The position numbers and the translations under genes were made by a program. A stretch of DNA of 8,419 bases, from NCBI GenBank assembly GCA_964451715.1, contig CAYVIZ010000042.1:1-8419 (forward strand), read 5' to 3'. How positions within the stretch are numbered: the stretch's first letter is position 1; each line of letters starts with the position of its first letter. Below are positions 1 through 6,830 of this stretch, piece by piece. Source of the DNA: Tiamatella sp964451715 (GTDB taxonomy: Archaea; Thermoproteota; Thermoprotei_A; Sulfolobales; Acidilobaceae). The notes beneath the pieces were generated by a model. That model was not told the DNA's origin, made no database searches, and worked only from the letters and a program-made list of their open reading frames with translations.

Positions 1-80
1 TACTAAAACCCCATAAACCTTTTACAAAACCCCACGCATCCCAGTTTTTTGCTTCCCTGGAATCCTTCTGTGTCATGTTT

Positions 81-87
81 TTATATC
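81..87 (+). promoter_or_regulatory. Candidate TATA box of the acylase gene
   Basis: A T-rich TATA element (ttatatc, preceded by a run of T) lies about 70 nt upstream of GTG 153, predicting transcription from about 108 and a leader of about 45 nt. A second AT-rich element at 101-110 (ataaagtaaa) would instead give a start near 130 and a leader of about 20 nt. Sequence alone does not decide between them. Confidence 0.45.
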
Positions 88-141
88 ACTAACCATAACA
101 ATAAAGTAAACCCAGCAACTCCGGTAAACTCCTCTAGAAAG

Positions 142-146
142 GGTGA
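142..146 (+). promoter_or_regulatory. Ribosome binding site deciding the GTG start at 153
   Basis: GGTGA matches the anti-Shine-Dalgarno end of archaeal 16S rRNA and sits 6 nt before GTG 153. This is the main reason for choosing that start. The hydrophobic anchor helix begins about eight residues in, which also fits. Confidence 0.7.
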
Positions 147-152
147 CTACTA

Positions 153-2618
153 GTGCCGCGTAGTAGGAGTAAGTATCTAGCCCTAGGCGGGATACTCGTA
201 GTAATATCACTCCTAGTCTCGGTGATCCCACTCTACCTGGGAGCACCTTACCCATACGTGTTTGACCCAGTTAAAGGCCTCTGGTCCGAGCCTGTTAAAT
301 CGGGTTATCCCGACGAAGTCAAGCTACAAGGACTCTCCGGTAAGGTCACGGTAGTTATAGACAAGAACGGGGTACCCCATATATACGCCAGCCATGAAGA
401 GGACCTGTTCTATGCCGATGGCTGGATACAGGCTAGATTCCGCTTGTTCGAGATGGATCTCCTGAGGAGGATAACCGCGGGAAGGCTCTCCGAGTTATTC
501 GGGAATGTAACCCTAGAAGAGGATAAGTTCATGCGTAACCTGCAACTCTACCATAGCGCGGTGGAGAGCCTGAAGCTTATGCAGGATATGGCGGCCTACG
601 ATGAAAACGTGGCGAGGGCCCTTAAGGCTTTAGAGGCTTTCTCCAAGGGAGTGAATGCATATATTAGATGGGCGGAGGACCACGGTTCCCTACCCGTCGA
701 GTACAAGTTCCTAGGAGTGAAGCCCGAGGCTTGGAGTACTGTTGACAGTCTTGCAGTGGCCAAGCTGATAATATACGATCTAGCATACGATGACAGTGAC
801 GTGGGGAGACTGCATCTAGCACTAGCTAATGGTCTACAAATACTAGAGGATTTCAACATGATAAAACAAGGCTTCAATGAGCCTATTATAAGGCCGGGGC
901 ACTACTGGGACCATGTGGAAGACTTCAAGGGAATGGAGTTCGCATATAAGGGCTACCATTACATAAACCCCCGGGAATGGAGCCCGTCCACCTTCGAGAG
1001 AGGCCTAGAGGAGCCTCAAGCCTCTAGTGTAGAGGAGGCCGCATCCCTCGACTTGAGGAGGACTGTTGACGCTCTCCTAGGCAACACTAGATGCCACGGC
1101 GCCTCTAACAACTGGGTTGTAAGCGGCTCCCTCACGAGCAACGGGCTGCCTATGCTGGCTAACGATCCCCACCTCGCCCTTACTGTGCCGCCTATATGGC
1201 TTGAGATACACCTAGTATCCAAGGATACTGGGTTAAACGTCTACGGTGTCGCTTTCCCCGGTGTTCCCTTCGTCATCATAGGGAGGACACTGCATGTGGC
1301 CTGGGGGTTCACGGATAGCTTTATAGATGTCGTAGACTGGTATTATTATAAGTGGGATGAAAGTGGGAGGTACTATTATAAGGGACAATGGCTCAAGCCT
1401 GAGGAGCGCACCGAGGTTATAAAGGTAAAAGACGGGAATGGGTTCCGCGAGGTTACCCTCAAGGTAAAACTCACTGTTCACGGGCCCTTATTCGAGAAGA
1501 AGTTCCAAGGGAGAAAAATACTCTATGCTATGAGATGGACGGGACTCCAACCCAGCCTCGTGGCCGTGTGGTCCTACACTATGGACTACAGCAACAACAT
1601 ATGGGACTTTCTCAGATCCCAAGAATACTTCGACGCTGCAATACAGAACGCCGTGGTAGCTGATGACGAGGGGAACATACTGTATAGTCCAACCGGCCTC
1701 ATACCAGTGCGCGACAACCTCCCCATAATAAAGCAGGGAGACACCGAGATACTAAACTATGGGGAACTCCCGTTCAACGGCAGCGCCGGGGAAGGCGAGT
1801 GGGTAGGCTTCATCTCGTTCCCATACATACCGAGGCTCCTCAACCCCGGATGGGGCTATGTAGCGACTGCGAATAACAGGATACTAGAGTACGGCGACTA
1901 CCCGTGGGAGCTGCAAAGCTACTATTGCGACCATTATAGACACTACAGGATAGTGGAGCTAATAGAGAAATATAAAGAAGACAAGGTGAGTCTAGAGGAT
2001 ATGGAGGCCATACAGAAGGACATAAAGAGCAGTGCCATGGAGGACATTATACCGAAGCTCATCGCCCTAGCCGAGAAGGGCGAGCTAACCAGTCTAGACA
2101 AGCAAGTCATAAACATGCTGAAGAACTGGGATTACGTGATGGATAAGGATAAAGCAGAGCCCAGCATAGCATTCATGTGGAGCCTGAGCCTGCACCTGGA
2201 TCTCTGGAAGCCCATAGCGGAGAAGGCGGGCCTCGGGATGGATTATTGCCTGTTGAAGACGGAGTTCACCAGCTACGCGCTGGGTAGGATACTGAGTGGA
2301 GACCAGCATATGAACAAGTACTTCAATGGAAACGCTGTGGCTATGGTTGTAAAGGCTTTACACGAGGCTGAAGACAGGCTAGGCTCCATGTACAACGCCC
2401 CAGGTAAGCCTGGGGAATGGATCTGGGGAGAGATACACTACTACTACTTCACACACTCCATGGGAAGCGTGCTCAAATGGCTTAACTATCCTAAGACCCC
2501 GGCCAGCGGAGGCCCATTCACGGTTAACGTTGCACCGCAGAGGCCGGAGAACCTCAATGAGAGCCTCCCACCAGTCAACCACGGGCCTAGTATAAGGTTC
2601 ATAGCAATCCTAGACCCC
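153..2618 (+). CDS. Penicillin acylase family Ntn-hydrolase, membrane-anchored, 3' end lost in the assembly gap
   Basis: Penicillin acylase (penicillin amidase, S45) family; members cut amide bonds of N-acyl compounds such as beta-lactams, acyl-homoserine lactones or acyl-amino acids. The substrate here is unknown. The 822 visible residues begin with a basic N-terminus and one hydrophobic helix (about 8-30), so the enzyme probably acts outside the cytoplasmic membrane. The alpha-chain region follows (VTVVIDKNGVPHIYA near 65-80, then ADGWIQARFRLFEMDLLRR). Autoproteolysis should fall before Ser318 of SNNWVV, the predicted beta-chain N-terminal nucleophile. Further family motifs are NDPHL 337-341, WGFTDSFIDVVDW 384-396, HGPLF 443-447 and ATANN 571-575, whose Asn resembles the oxyanion Asn by analogy. 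The frame ends in NHGPSIRFIAILDP at the gap; homologues usually continue for about 50 more residues, so the gene is partial by assembly. The start is GTG 153 with a GGTGA site. Family assignment is firm. Confidence 0.93.
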
Positions 2619-2718
2619 NNNNNNNNNNNNNNNNNNNNNNNNNNNNNNNNNNNNNNNNNNNNNNNNNNNNNNNNNNNNNNNNNNNNNNNNNNNNNNNNNN
2701 NNNNNNNNNNNNNNNNNN
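2619..2718. other. Assembly gap of exactly 100 N
   Basis: The run is exactly 100 N, the conventional filler for a scaffold join of unknown or roughly estimated size. It falls before the expected C-terminus of the acylase and inside the 5' part of a different gene. About 150 nt of acylase end plus the start of the membrane protein gene are missing, so the true gap is probably longer than 100 bases. No frame should be read through it. Confidence 0.97.
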
Positions 2719-2985
2719 CTTATAGCCCCCTTCCTGGGAGGAATAGTAGCCGGAATAGCCGCTGGGACGCCGCGGCGGGGGCTAGCCGCCGGGCTGGCCT
2801 CGGGGCTACTAGCCCCCCTACTACTTATCGCTGTGAGACTCCTAACAGTAGGTACCAACGCGTTGGCCATAACGAGAACAGGAATCCTGTGGATTATACC
2901 CTATATACACGTTATCATAGTATTCGCTCTAGCAGCATCCGGTGCAGCCCTTGTTTACCCGAGGAGCAGGAGAGGAGAAGCCTGA
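2719..2985 (+). CDS. Partial small glycine-rich membrane protein (C-terminal 88 residues), DUF5518-like at best
   Basis: Starting at the first base after the gap, one frame stays open for 88 codons to TGA 2983-2985. It reads as a membrane protein: a Gly/Ala-rich hydrophobic stretch (PFLGGIVAGIAAG), a short basic turn (TPRRG), a second glycine-spaced helix (LAAGLASGLLAPLLLIAVRLL), then a third helix around GILWIIPYIHVIIVFALAASG and a basic tail (RSRRGEA). Spaced glycines of the G-G-x-x-A-G type occur in small archaeal membrane proteins such as DUF5518; that link is from memory and weak. The N-terminus lies in the gap. This frame differs from the acylase frame, whose continuation here (rich in Ser, Arg and Pro, no helices) is a shadow. 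Function unknown. A T-tract follows the stop. Confidence 0.72.
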   Translation, partial: LIAPFLGGIVAGIAAGTPRRGLAAGLASGLLAPLLLIAVRLLTVGTNALAITRTGILWIIPYIHVIIVFALAASGAALVYPRSRRGEA

Positions 2986-2988
2986 CAC

Positions 2989-3000
2989 AAAAACTTAAGA
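2989..3000 (+). promoter_or_regulatory. Candidate BRE/TATA promoter of the LysE-type gene
   Basis: An A-run followed by cttaaga lies about 45 nt before ATG 3041 and just after the stop of the preceding gene. Initiation about 26 nt downstream (near 3023) would leave a leader of about 18 nt, long enough for the weak GTGA site at 3030-3033. The exporter gene is therefore probably transcribed separately. Confidence 0.45.
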
Positions 3001-3013
3001 ACATCCCTATAAC

Positions 3014-3021
3014 TTTTTCTT
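3014..3021 (+). terminator. T-tract, possible terminator of the partial membrane protein gene
   Basis: The run tttttctt lies 28 nt after TGA 2985. Archaeal transcription commonly ends at such U-tracts without a hairpin. It overlaps the leader region of the next gene. Confidence 0.3.
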
Positions 3022-3040
3022 AAACACAAGTGAAGCAGAT

Positions 3041-3676
3041 ATGAGTAAAACTACTAGACTAGCACTTAACACTATACTCATAAGCCCAAGCGGAGCCCTC
3101 AGCCCAGGCCCCCTCTCAGCTATAGCCGTGACCGCCGGGCTCTCGATGGGCTGGCTTGGAGGAGTAATGGTGGCACTAGGCCACACCATAGTAGAGCTCC
3201 CCTACGTGGCCCTCCTATACTTGTCCCTCGAGAAGATGAGAGGCTACATAGAGAAGGCGCGGAAGCCGATGAACCTCCTAGTAACATTATTCCTAGCGTA
3301 CTTCGCCATACAACTATTCCTGACAGCACTAAACCCCTCAGACTCCACAGACAGTATTACAGGAGTAGACGGGGCGATAGGCGCCTTGATAGGGGGAGCA
3401 CTCCTAACAGGGCTCAACGCATACTTCCTAATGTGGTGGATAACCGTAGGATACCCCCTAGTGAGCGAGGCCACCGAGATGGGGAGAAGAGGCCTTACAG
3501 TCATGTACGCAAGCCATGTATGGATGGACTACGCCTGGCTGGGCCTGCTGGCGGCAGCCGGGGGTATAGCAGGATTAATGGGAGTCAAGGCATACCAGGG
3601 ACTACTAGCAATACTCGGGCTCATACTAGCCTTCTTCGCGGTGAAGATCCTGATAGACACTGTTAGAGGAGGCTAA
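3041..3676 (+). CDS. LysE/RhtB family amino-acid (or small-molecule) exporter
   Basis: A polytopic inner-membrane protein of 211 residues, the usual LysE family size, with about six hydrophobic segments (roughly 7-30, 36-60, 78-97, 112-140, 158-180 and 185-205). The family signature is clear: SPGP at 21-24, followed by a glycine-rich helix and GH at 47-48 (alGHtivE). The second half holds LNAYFLMWW and a following G-Y-P, where archaeal members often have an N-P-x-x-x-x-W-W variant. LysE, RhtB and cadmium-type relatives export basic amino acids, homoserine/threonine or cations; nothing here fixes the substrate. ATG 3041 is preceded by a modest GTGA site 7 nt upstream and its own promoter. It follows the membrane protein fragment by 55 nt and the tRNA-Thr gene lies 41 nt downstream on the same strand. 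Family assignment is confident, substrate open. Confidence 0.85.
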   Translation: MSKTTRLALNTILISPSGALSPGPLSAIAVTAGLSMGWLGGVMVALGHTIVELPYVALLYLSLEKMRGYIEKARKPMNLLVTLFLAYFAIQLFLTALNPSDSTDSITGVDGAIGALIGGALLTGLNAYFLMWWITVGYPLVSEATEMGRRGLTVMYASHVWMDYAWLGLLAAAGGIAGLMGVKAYQGLLAILGLILAFFAVKILIDTVRGG

Positions 3677-3686
3677 AACTAATAAG
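3676..3686 (+). promoter_or_regulatory. Candidate TATA box of tRNA-Thr
   Basis: The stretch aaactaataag begins at the stop codon of the exporter gene. Initiation about 26 nt downstream would fall near 3708, leaving a leader of about 10 nt before the tRNA at 3718. Position and composition are the only evidence. Confidence 0.35.
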
Positions 3687-3717
3687 CCACACCATAAACA
3701 CATTATGAGAACACGGT

Positions 3718-3793
3718 GCCGCCGTAGCTCAGCCGGCAGAGCGCCGCCCTGGTAAGGCGGAGGCCCCGGGTTCAAACCCCGGCGGCGGCTCCA
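3718..3793 (+). tRNA. tRNA-Thr (anticodon GGT), intron-less, CCA encoded
   Basis: Every arm can be drawn. The acceptor stem gccgccg (3718-3724) pairs with cggcggc (3783-3789). The D arm is gctc/gagc (3727-3730 with 3739-3742). The anticodon stem ccgcc/ggcgg (3744-3748 with 3756-3760) encloses loop ctggtaa with anticodon GGT at 3751-3753, decoding ACC and ACU threonine codons. The T arm ccggg/cccgg (3766-3770 with 3778-3782) has loop ttcaaac. The discriminator base is T at 3790, as expected for archaeal tRNA-Thr, and CCA (3791-3793) is encoded. All stems are perfectly paired and G/C-dominated, fitting a hyperthermophile. No intron is present. Confidence 0.97.
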
Positions 3794-3834
3794 CTCCATT
3801 GTTCCCTCTATCCAAGTAACATTTAGAACCACAT

Positions 3835-4410
3835 CTATCTGTGTTTTCTAGCCACCATGGCTCTATACTTTTTCACTAGTTCCTCTAGTTCCCTGAGGAA
3901 CTCCTCCTCGTCCTCTACATAATTATCAGGTCCATCCAGGTCTACGCGTAGTGAGGTTATGAACTTCTCTACATAAGCCTCCAGTTGTCTTCTGTATAGC
4001 TCTATTTTCTCTTTATAAGCAGTGTCTCCCTTAACGGTCTCGGGCTTTTCATAGCAAAGCCTGAGTTCTCCTAAGACTCCGCCTAGAGCCATTGTAAGCT
4101 TCTTCATCTCCTCTACCGCGTCTCTAAGCCTGAGCTTGTAGTATGCGTAGGCTGATGCTAGCTTCATACTCCAGTATACTGGATCCCAGTTGACTCGTTC
4201 TCCTATCTTGTCCTTGTAACTATTCTCCATGAGCCAGTACTTGTATCCTTTCTCTACGAGGCTCCCCACTGCTTCGTCGATACCGTCTATCCCTGTTTCC
4301 CTCATATAGTATTCTATCCTCTCTCTTAACCCCTCCTCTAGCCTTAAACATTGAACCCCATTGCCACGTCTATTGCTTCCTAGTAAGCCGCGTTTCAGGT
4401 TAATCCTCAT
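3835..4410 (-). CDS. Uncharacterised protein with ribbon-helix-helix-like N-terminus and charged helical C-terminus
   Basis: Not recognised as a named family. The protein has 191 residues. Residues 1-18 are basic. Residues 19-59 fit a ribbon-helix-helix pattern: a short strand (VQCLRLEEGL), a helix (RERIEYYMRETG), a turn (IDGID), and a second helix (EAVGSLVEKGYKYW). This would suit a DNA-binding dimer. The remainder is predominantly helical and charged; 95-115 and about 130-190 have spaced hydrophobics typical of coiled coils, ending in an acidic patch (YVEDEEEF) and a basic tail (RKHR). There are no membrane segments. ATG 4410 fits a nearly leaderless transcript from the TATA-like element at 4443-4449; an out-of-frame ATG at 4417 gives only five codons. 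It faces the tRNA-Thr gene convergently, 41 nt away. A regulatory role is inferred from the fold guess only, and a virus or plasmid origin is possible but unsupported. Confidence 0.72.
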   Translation of the reverse strand: MRINLKRGLLGSNRRGNGVQCLRLEEGLRERIEYYMRETGIDGIDEAVGSLVEKGYKYWLMENSYKDKIGERVNWDPVYWSMKLASAYAYYKLRLRDAVEEMKKLTMALGGVLGELRLCYEKPETVKGDTAYKEKIELYRRQLEAYVEKFITSLRVDLDGPDNYVEDEEEFLRELEELVKKYRAMVARKHR

Positions 4411-4442
4411 CCCCCATACGCCACCAACAGGCTTTTGAATAA

Positions 4443-4449
4443 CTTAATA
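4443..4449 (-). promoter_or_regulatory. Candidate TATA box of the ribbon-helix-helix-like gene
   Basis: On the minus strand this reads tattaag, about 36 nt upstream of ATG 4410. Initiation about 26 nt downstream (near 4420) gives a leader of roughly 10 nt, so the transcript would be nearly leaderless. Confidence 0.45.
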
Positions 4450-4482
4450 CAGTAAATAAAGAAGGGGCACTCCCACCTCCTT

Positions 4483-5628
4483 TCAGCCTGAGCCGTTTAC
4501 CACATTTATACAGGGCCCACTGCCTCTCTCTACAAGTGTTATGTTGAGGGCTGGATGCACTTCTGCCCACTGGCCGTGATCCGTGTCTACCACTAGGGGT
4601 CCTCTCACTATAAGCCTGTCTCCACTGCATACTTCACCCCCCAACGCCCCGAGGATTCTAGCCTGGTCTGCACGTACTATCTCGACGTGGAGGTGTCCCT
4701 TCCTCAGCACCAGGTTCCCGGGATCGACTAGCTGTGCATACGTGCCGTTCGCCACGCTGAGGTCGAAGCAGTAGTCCCCGTCTTCGAAGAGTTTAGGGGT
4801 CCCGGCCACGGTTCCCTCAACGGTGATGCATGGCTCTATTATTCTGAGCCTCTCCGGTGTATGTGTGCCGGAGAAGACGTTAGCGTAGTGCCCGCAGAGC
4901 GGGGAATCGATGCTCCACCTGTCACTGCTCCAGCTCGACGGCTTGTAAGGGTAGAGGAGGATGCTGGTGTTTACAGCTACTGCGTTAGCCGAGCCCGCCA
5001 AGGCTATAAGCAGTAGGAGGATGCCAGCTATTGTTGAGGCTTTCCTGGTGGACGCGTACGGCGTTGCTGCAAGCGCTGCTCCGAGTGCTAGTATTGAGGC
5101 GGGGGAGAAGTAGAACGCTGTTGATAGAACATATAATACAAGCGCGGCGGCTTCTATCGCGCCGAGGAGCCTGTCCTGCCTATAGACCTTTATTGTAAAC
5201 GCGGCCATGAGGGCTGGGATGAGGCCGAATATGCTTAGGCCCACATGTATACCATCGTCTCCATAGTATACTATAGATATAAGTGTAGCTGCAAACGCTT
5301 CAAAAGAAGCTCCAGCCAAGGCTGAACAGGCGTAGCCCCTACTCCTATACGCCTTTGAGGCTATGAAAGACTCTATAGGCCTCAGCACCAGGCTTAAATA
5401 GGCGACTAGCGGGAAGACGGCATGGCTCCCTATCAGCAGAGGCAATGCGAGTATGTGTGATGCAAGCGAAGCCAGGAACGCTGTGCCGGGAGGTAACAGT
5501 ATGCCTATAATTATGCTGGCCGCTACTTGGGGGCCGTAGCCTTGTAGTATGGAGGGCGCGTTAATCATAAGGGAGTATCCTAGGAAGCCTATGAGGATGG
5601 ATGCCGTGAGGCTCTTATAGTTGTTCAA
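4483..5628 (-). CDS. Polytopic membrane protein with C-terminal extracytoplasmic OB-like domain (DHG-x-W-x-E-x-HP signature)
   Basis: The 381-residue protein has two parts. Residues 7-212 hold about seven hydrophobic segments (about 7-23, 34-52, 54-82, 103-122, 127-147, 157-188 and 199-217); the layout recalls small S-component-like membrane domains, but I cannot name it. Residues 220-381 form a soluble domain, probably outside the membrane, with five cysteines (245, 267, 287, 334, 373) and possible disulphides. Within it the order DGDYCFDL (283-290), LVDPGN (300-305), HLHVEIV (312-318), then GDRLIVRGPLVVDTDHGQWAEVHP (336-359) matches a pattern I recall from many bacterial secreted proteins, in which an OB-like barrel ends in G-x-x-V-x-D-x-x-H-G-W-x-E-I-H-P. 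Its biochemical role is unknown to me. TTG 5628 is chosen because GGTGAG lies 6 nt upstream and the first helix follows at once. It has its own promoter. Confidence 0.82.
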   Translation of the reverse strand: MNNYKSLTASILIGFLGYSLMINAPSILQGYGPQVAASIIIGILLPPGTAFLASLASHILALPLLIGSHAVFPLVAYLSLVLRPIESFIASKAYRSRGYACSALAGASFEAFAATLISIVYYGDDGIHVGLSIFGLIPALMAAFTIKVYRQDRLLGAIEAAALVLYVLSTAFYFSPASILALGAALAATPYASTRKASTIAGILLLLIALAGSANAVAVNTSILLYPYKPSSWSSDRWSIDSPLCGHYANVFSGTHTPERLRIIEPCITVEGTVAGTPKLFEDGDYCFDLSVANGTYAQLVDPGNLVLRKGHLHVEIVRADQARILGALGGEVCSGDRLIVRGPLVVDTDHGQWAEVHPALNITLVERGSGPCINVVNGSG

Positions 5629-5634
5629 GACTCT

Positions 5635-5640
5635 CTCACC
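5635..5640 (-). promoter_or_regulatory. Ribosome binding site deciding the TTG start at 5628
   Basis: On the minus strand GGTGAG ends 6 nt before TTG 5628. No ATG or GTG in frame fits the same spacing, so the rare TTG start is well supported. Confidence 0.65.
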
Positions 5641-5674
5641 GGCGAGTCATAGAGTACAAACGGCTTCGACAGGG

Positions 5675-5685
5675 AGTATAAACCC
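5675..5685 (-). promoter_or_regulatory. Candidate TATA promoter of the OB-domain membrane gene
   Basis: The minus strand reads gggtttatact; TATA-directed initiation about 26 nt on would fall near 5654, giving a leader of about 25 nt before TTG 5628. Immediately upstream, 5681-5692 reads aaccc-tt-gggtt, a short inverted repeat at the BRE position that could bind a regulator or be chance. Confidence 0.5.
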
Positions 5686-5776
5686 TTGGGTTCTCTTCCA
5701 TATTATTCCTTCATCTTTGCTACATAAATTAATTTTAGTGGTTCAGCCTTCTACCCTGGAAGAGAAACCGCTGTGC

Positions 5777-5781
5777 AAAAA
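5777..5781 (-). terminator. Possible U-tract terminator after the two-helix membrane gene
   Basis: An A5 run on the plus strand gives T5 on the minus strand, about 29 nt downstream of the stop of the preceding minus-strand gene (5810). It is a weak signal. Confidence 0.25.
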
Positions 5782-5809
5782 GGTATACCAGTAGTGTTAA
5801 AGGCTGTCT

Positions 5810-6745
5810 TCACCTTTTGTTTATCTCTATTACACAGCTGTCGAGCGGGCTGCCTAGTGCTATGATGTCCTTTAGCCCGAGTCTCCCCAGTATCAGTGGG
5901 GGCTCCTGCATGCCCTCTGGTATAACAAGGATTGTGGGGGCTTCGACTAGTGTTCTAGTAGTCCTAGCCGGTATAACCTGGTTCTTGAATAGGTCTAAAA
6001 CGCCCTCCACCTCGCCATCACTGCACTTCAATTTAACGTTGTACCGGCTTCCCGGCTCGGCTTCAGGTGTAGGGTCGGCCTTTGCTTTTACCATGTAACC
6101 GTTAGTCCAGGCCTCTACATTTACACCCTGCATCGCCTCTCTATACTCTGCACTGGTTGCAGGTATATTCGGGTCTATTACTGCAAGGTAGATGGTCACG
6201 CCTTCAAACTCCGTCTTAAGCGCTGGAAGAGCCAGGGAGTACCCCTGTGACCTGTTCCCTATGATACTAGTATAGGCGAATAGCTCCTTCGGGATGGTAT
6301 GAGTTGAATCCTCCTTCTCGGGTCCTGATGGGGTGAAGTTGCTCTCATATAACAATACTGGACTGGCTTTCTCGCCGAAAACACCGGTTGTACGTATGGA
6401 CGATACTGTCAACAGTCCAGGGCTCGCCTTGACGGGCTCTGAGAACGATACACGTCCCTCTTCTACCTCGTTTATCTTTCCTAGGAGCCTCCTAGACGCT
6501 CTGAGCCACGAGTAATCGCTCCATACAGCCCATGTTACACCCGCCGCTATAAAGCCTGGGAATATTAGCCAGAAAAAAGCGGAGAATGGCATGGCACGGG
6601 CGTACTCGGGGTCGGAAGCGTATGTAGCATATGCCCCTGCTATGGTGAATACCCAAGACAAAAGGGCTACCAAAAGCCATTTATTGAAGGTTTTCCCTAC
6701 AACCAGTTTCCTCCAAGGCATGGAGACTCCGTTATACTCTGACAC
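5810..6745 (-). CDS. Uncharacterised two-helix membrane protein with large soluble C-terminal domain
   Basis: Not recognised with confidence. Of 311 residues, two hydrophobic helices sit near the N-terminus (about 23-43 and 54-76). Basic residues before the first (WRKLVVGK) and after the second (RASRRLLGK) place both ends inside, so the domain from about 90 to 311 is probably cytoplasmic. That domain looks beta-rich: a G-R-V-S-F-S-E-P-V-K start near 97, PVLLYESN near 128-135, two glycosylation-like NxS/T motifs of no clear meaning, and a C-terminal run PPLILGRLGLKDIIALGS. The order loosely recalls the membrane-bound GIDE/MUL1-like domain of archaea; this is a guess. The start is uncertain. 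GTG 6745 has GGGTG four bases upstream and a TATA at 6797-6804. ATG 6721 has GGAG five bases upstream and a TATA at 6761-6768, giving 303 residues. It stands 181 nt upstream of the OB-domain gene, not clearly cotranscribed. Confidence 0.75.
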   Translation of the reverse strand: MSEYNGVSMPWRKLVVGKTFNKWLLVALLSWVFTIAGAYATYASDPEYARAMPFSAFFWLIFPGFIAAGVTWAVWSDYSWLRASRRLLGKINEVEEGRVSFSEPVKASPGLLTVSSIRTTGVFGEKASPVLLYESNFTPSGPEKEDSTHTIPKELFAYTSIIGNRSQGYSLALPALKTEFEGVTIYLAVIDPNIPATSAEYREAMQGVNVEAWTNGYMVKAKADPTPEAEPGSRYNVKLKCSDGEVEGVLDLFKNQVIPARTTRTLVEAPTILVIPEGMQEPPLILGRLGLKDIIALGSPLDSCVIEINKR

Positions 6746-6760
6746 GCGACACCCAACTCC

Positions 6761-6768
6761 TTTAAAAT
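6761..6768 (-). promoter_or_regulatory. Proximal TATA candidate of the two-helix membrane gene
   Basis: The minus strand reads attttaaagg here. Initiation about 26 nt downstream would fall near 6737, after GTG 6745 and before ATG 6721. If this is the working promoter, translation must begin at ATG 6721. Confidence 0.35.
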
Positions 6769-6796
6769 TCTTCTCTAATTAATGAATGATGAAAAC

Positions 6797-6804
6797 TATA
6801 AATT
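6797..6804. promoter_or_regulatory. Possible bidirectional TATA element
   Basis: The core ctataaat reads as TATAAAT on the plus strand and ATTTATAG on the minus strand. On the minus strand it would start transcription near 6773, suiting GTG 6745. On the plus strand it would start near 6825, six bases before ATG 6831, the typical position for a leaderless archaeal gene; that frame is broken. Confidence 0.4.
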
Positions 6805-6830
6805 TTTAATGAAACAAACAACTGTCCTCC

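Larger units (their letters stand above)
1..152. other. Upstream non-coding region before the acylase gene
   Basis: No gene is visible. A T6 tract at 45-50 could end transcription of a plus-strand gene lying left of the window. A nine-base word (aaaacccca) occurs at 5-13 and again at 26-34, 21 bases apart; two copies are too few to call a repeat array. The right half carries the acylase promoter and ribosome binding site. The minus-strand frame across this stretch looks like chance. Confidence 0.5.

Noticed and set aside
5..34. Start of a CRISPR or tandem repeat (aaaacccca twice)
   Set aside because: Only two nine-base copies 21 bases apart; no spacers of even length and no further copies.
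2610..2870. Minus-strand frame across the gap
   Set aside because: It consists largely of unknown residues and Ala/Pro/Arg shadow sequence opposite the glycine-rich membrane gene.
153..3023. A single 956-residue protein read through the N run
   Set aside because: The frame is kept open only by unknown bases; the residues after the gap are a shadow of a membrane protein gene in another frame.
3433..3666. Plus-strand 77-residue frame inside the exporter gene
   Set aside because: It lies wholly within the LysE family gene, is Arg/Gly/Pro-rich and has no ribosome site.
3761..3834. tRNA-Thr 3' end as an integration (att) site
   Set aside because: No second copy of the tRNA 3' segment and no integrase are visible in the window.
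4400..4630. Minus-strand 76-residue frame overlapping two genes
   Set aside because: Composition is typical of a shadow frame (Arg/Ser/Gly-rich), and it overlaps the well-supported OB-domain gene and the start of the ribbon-helix-helix-like gene.
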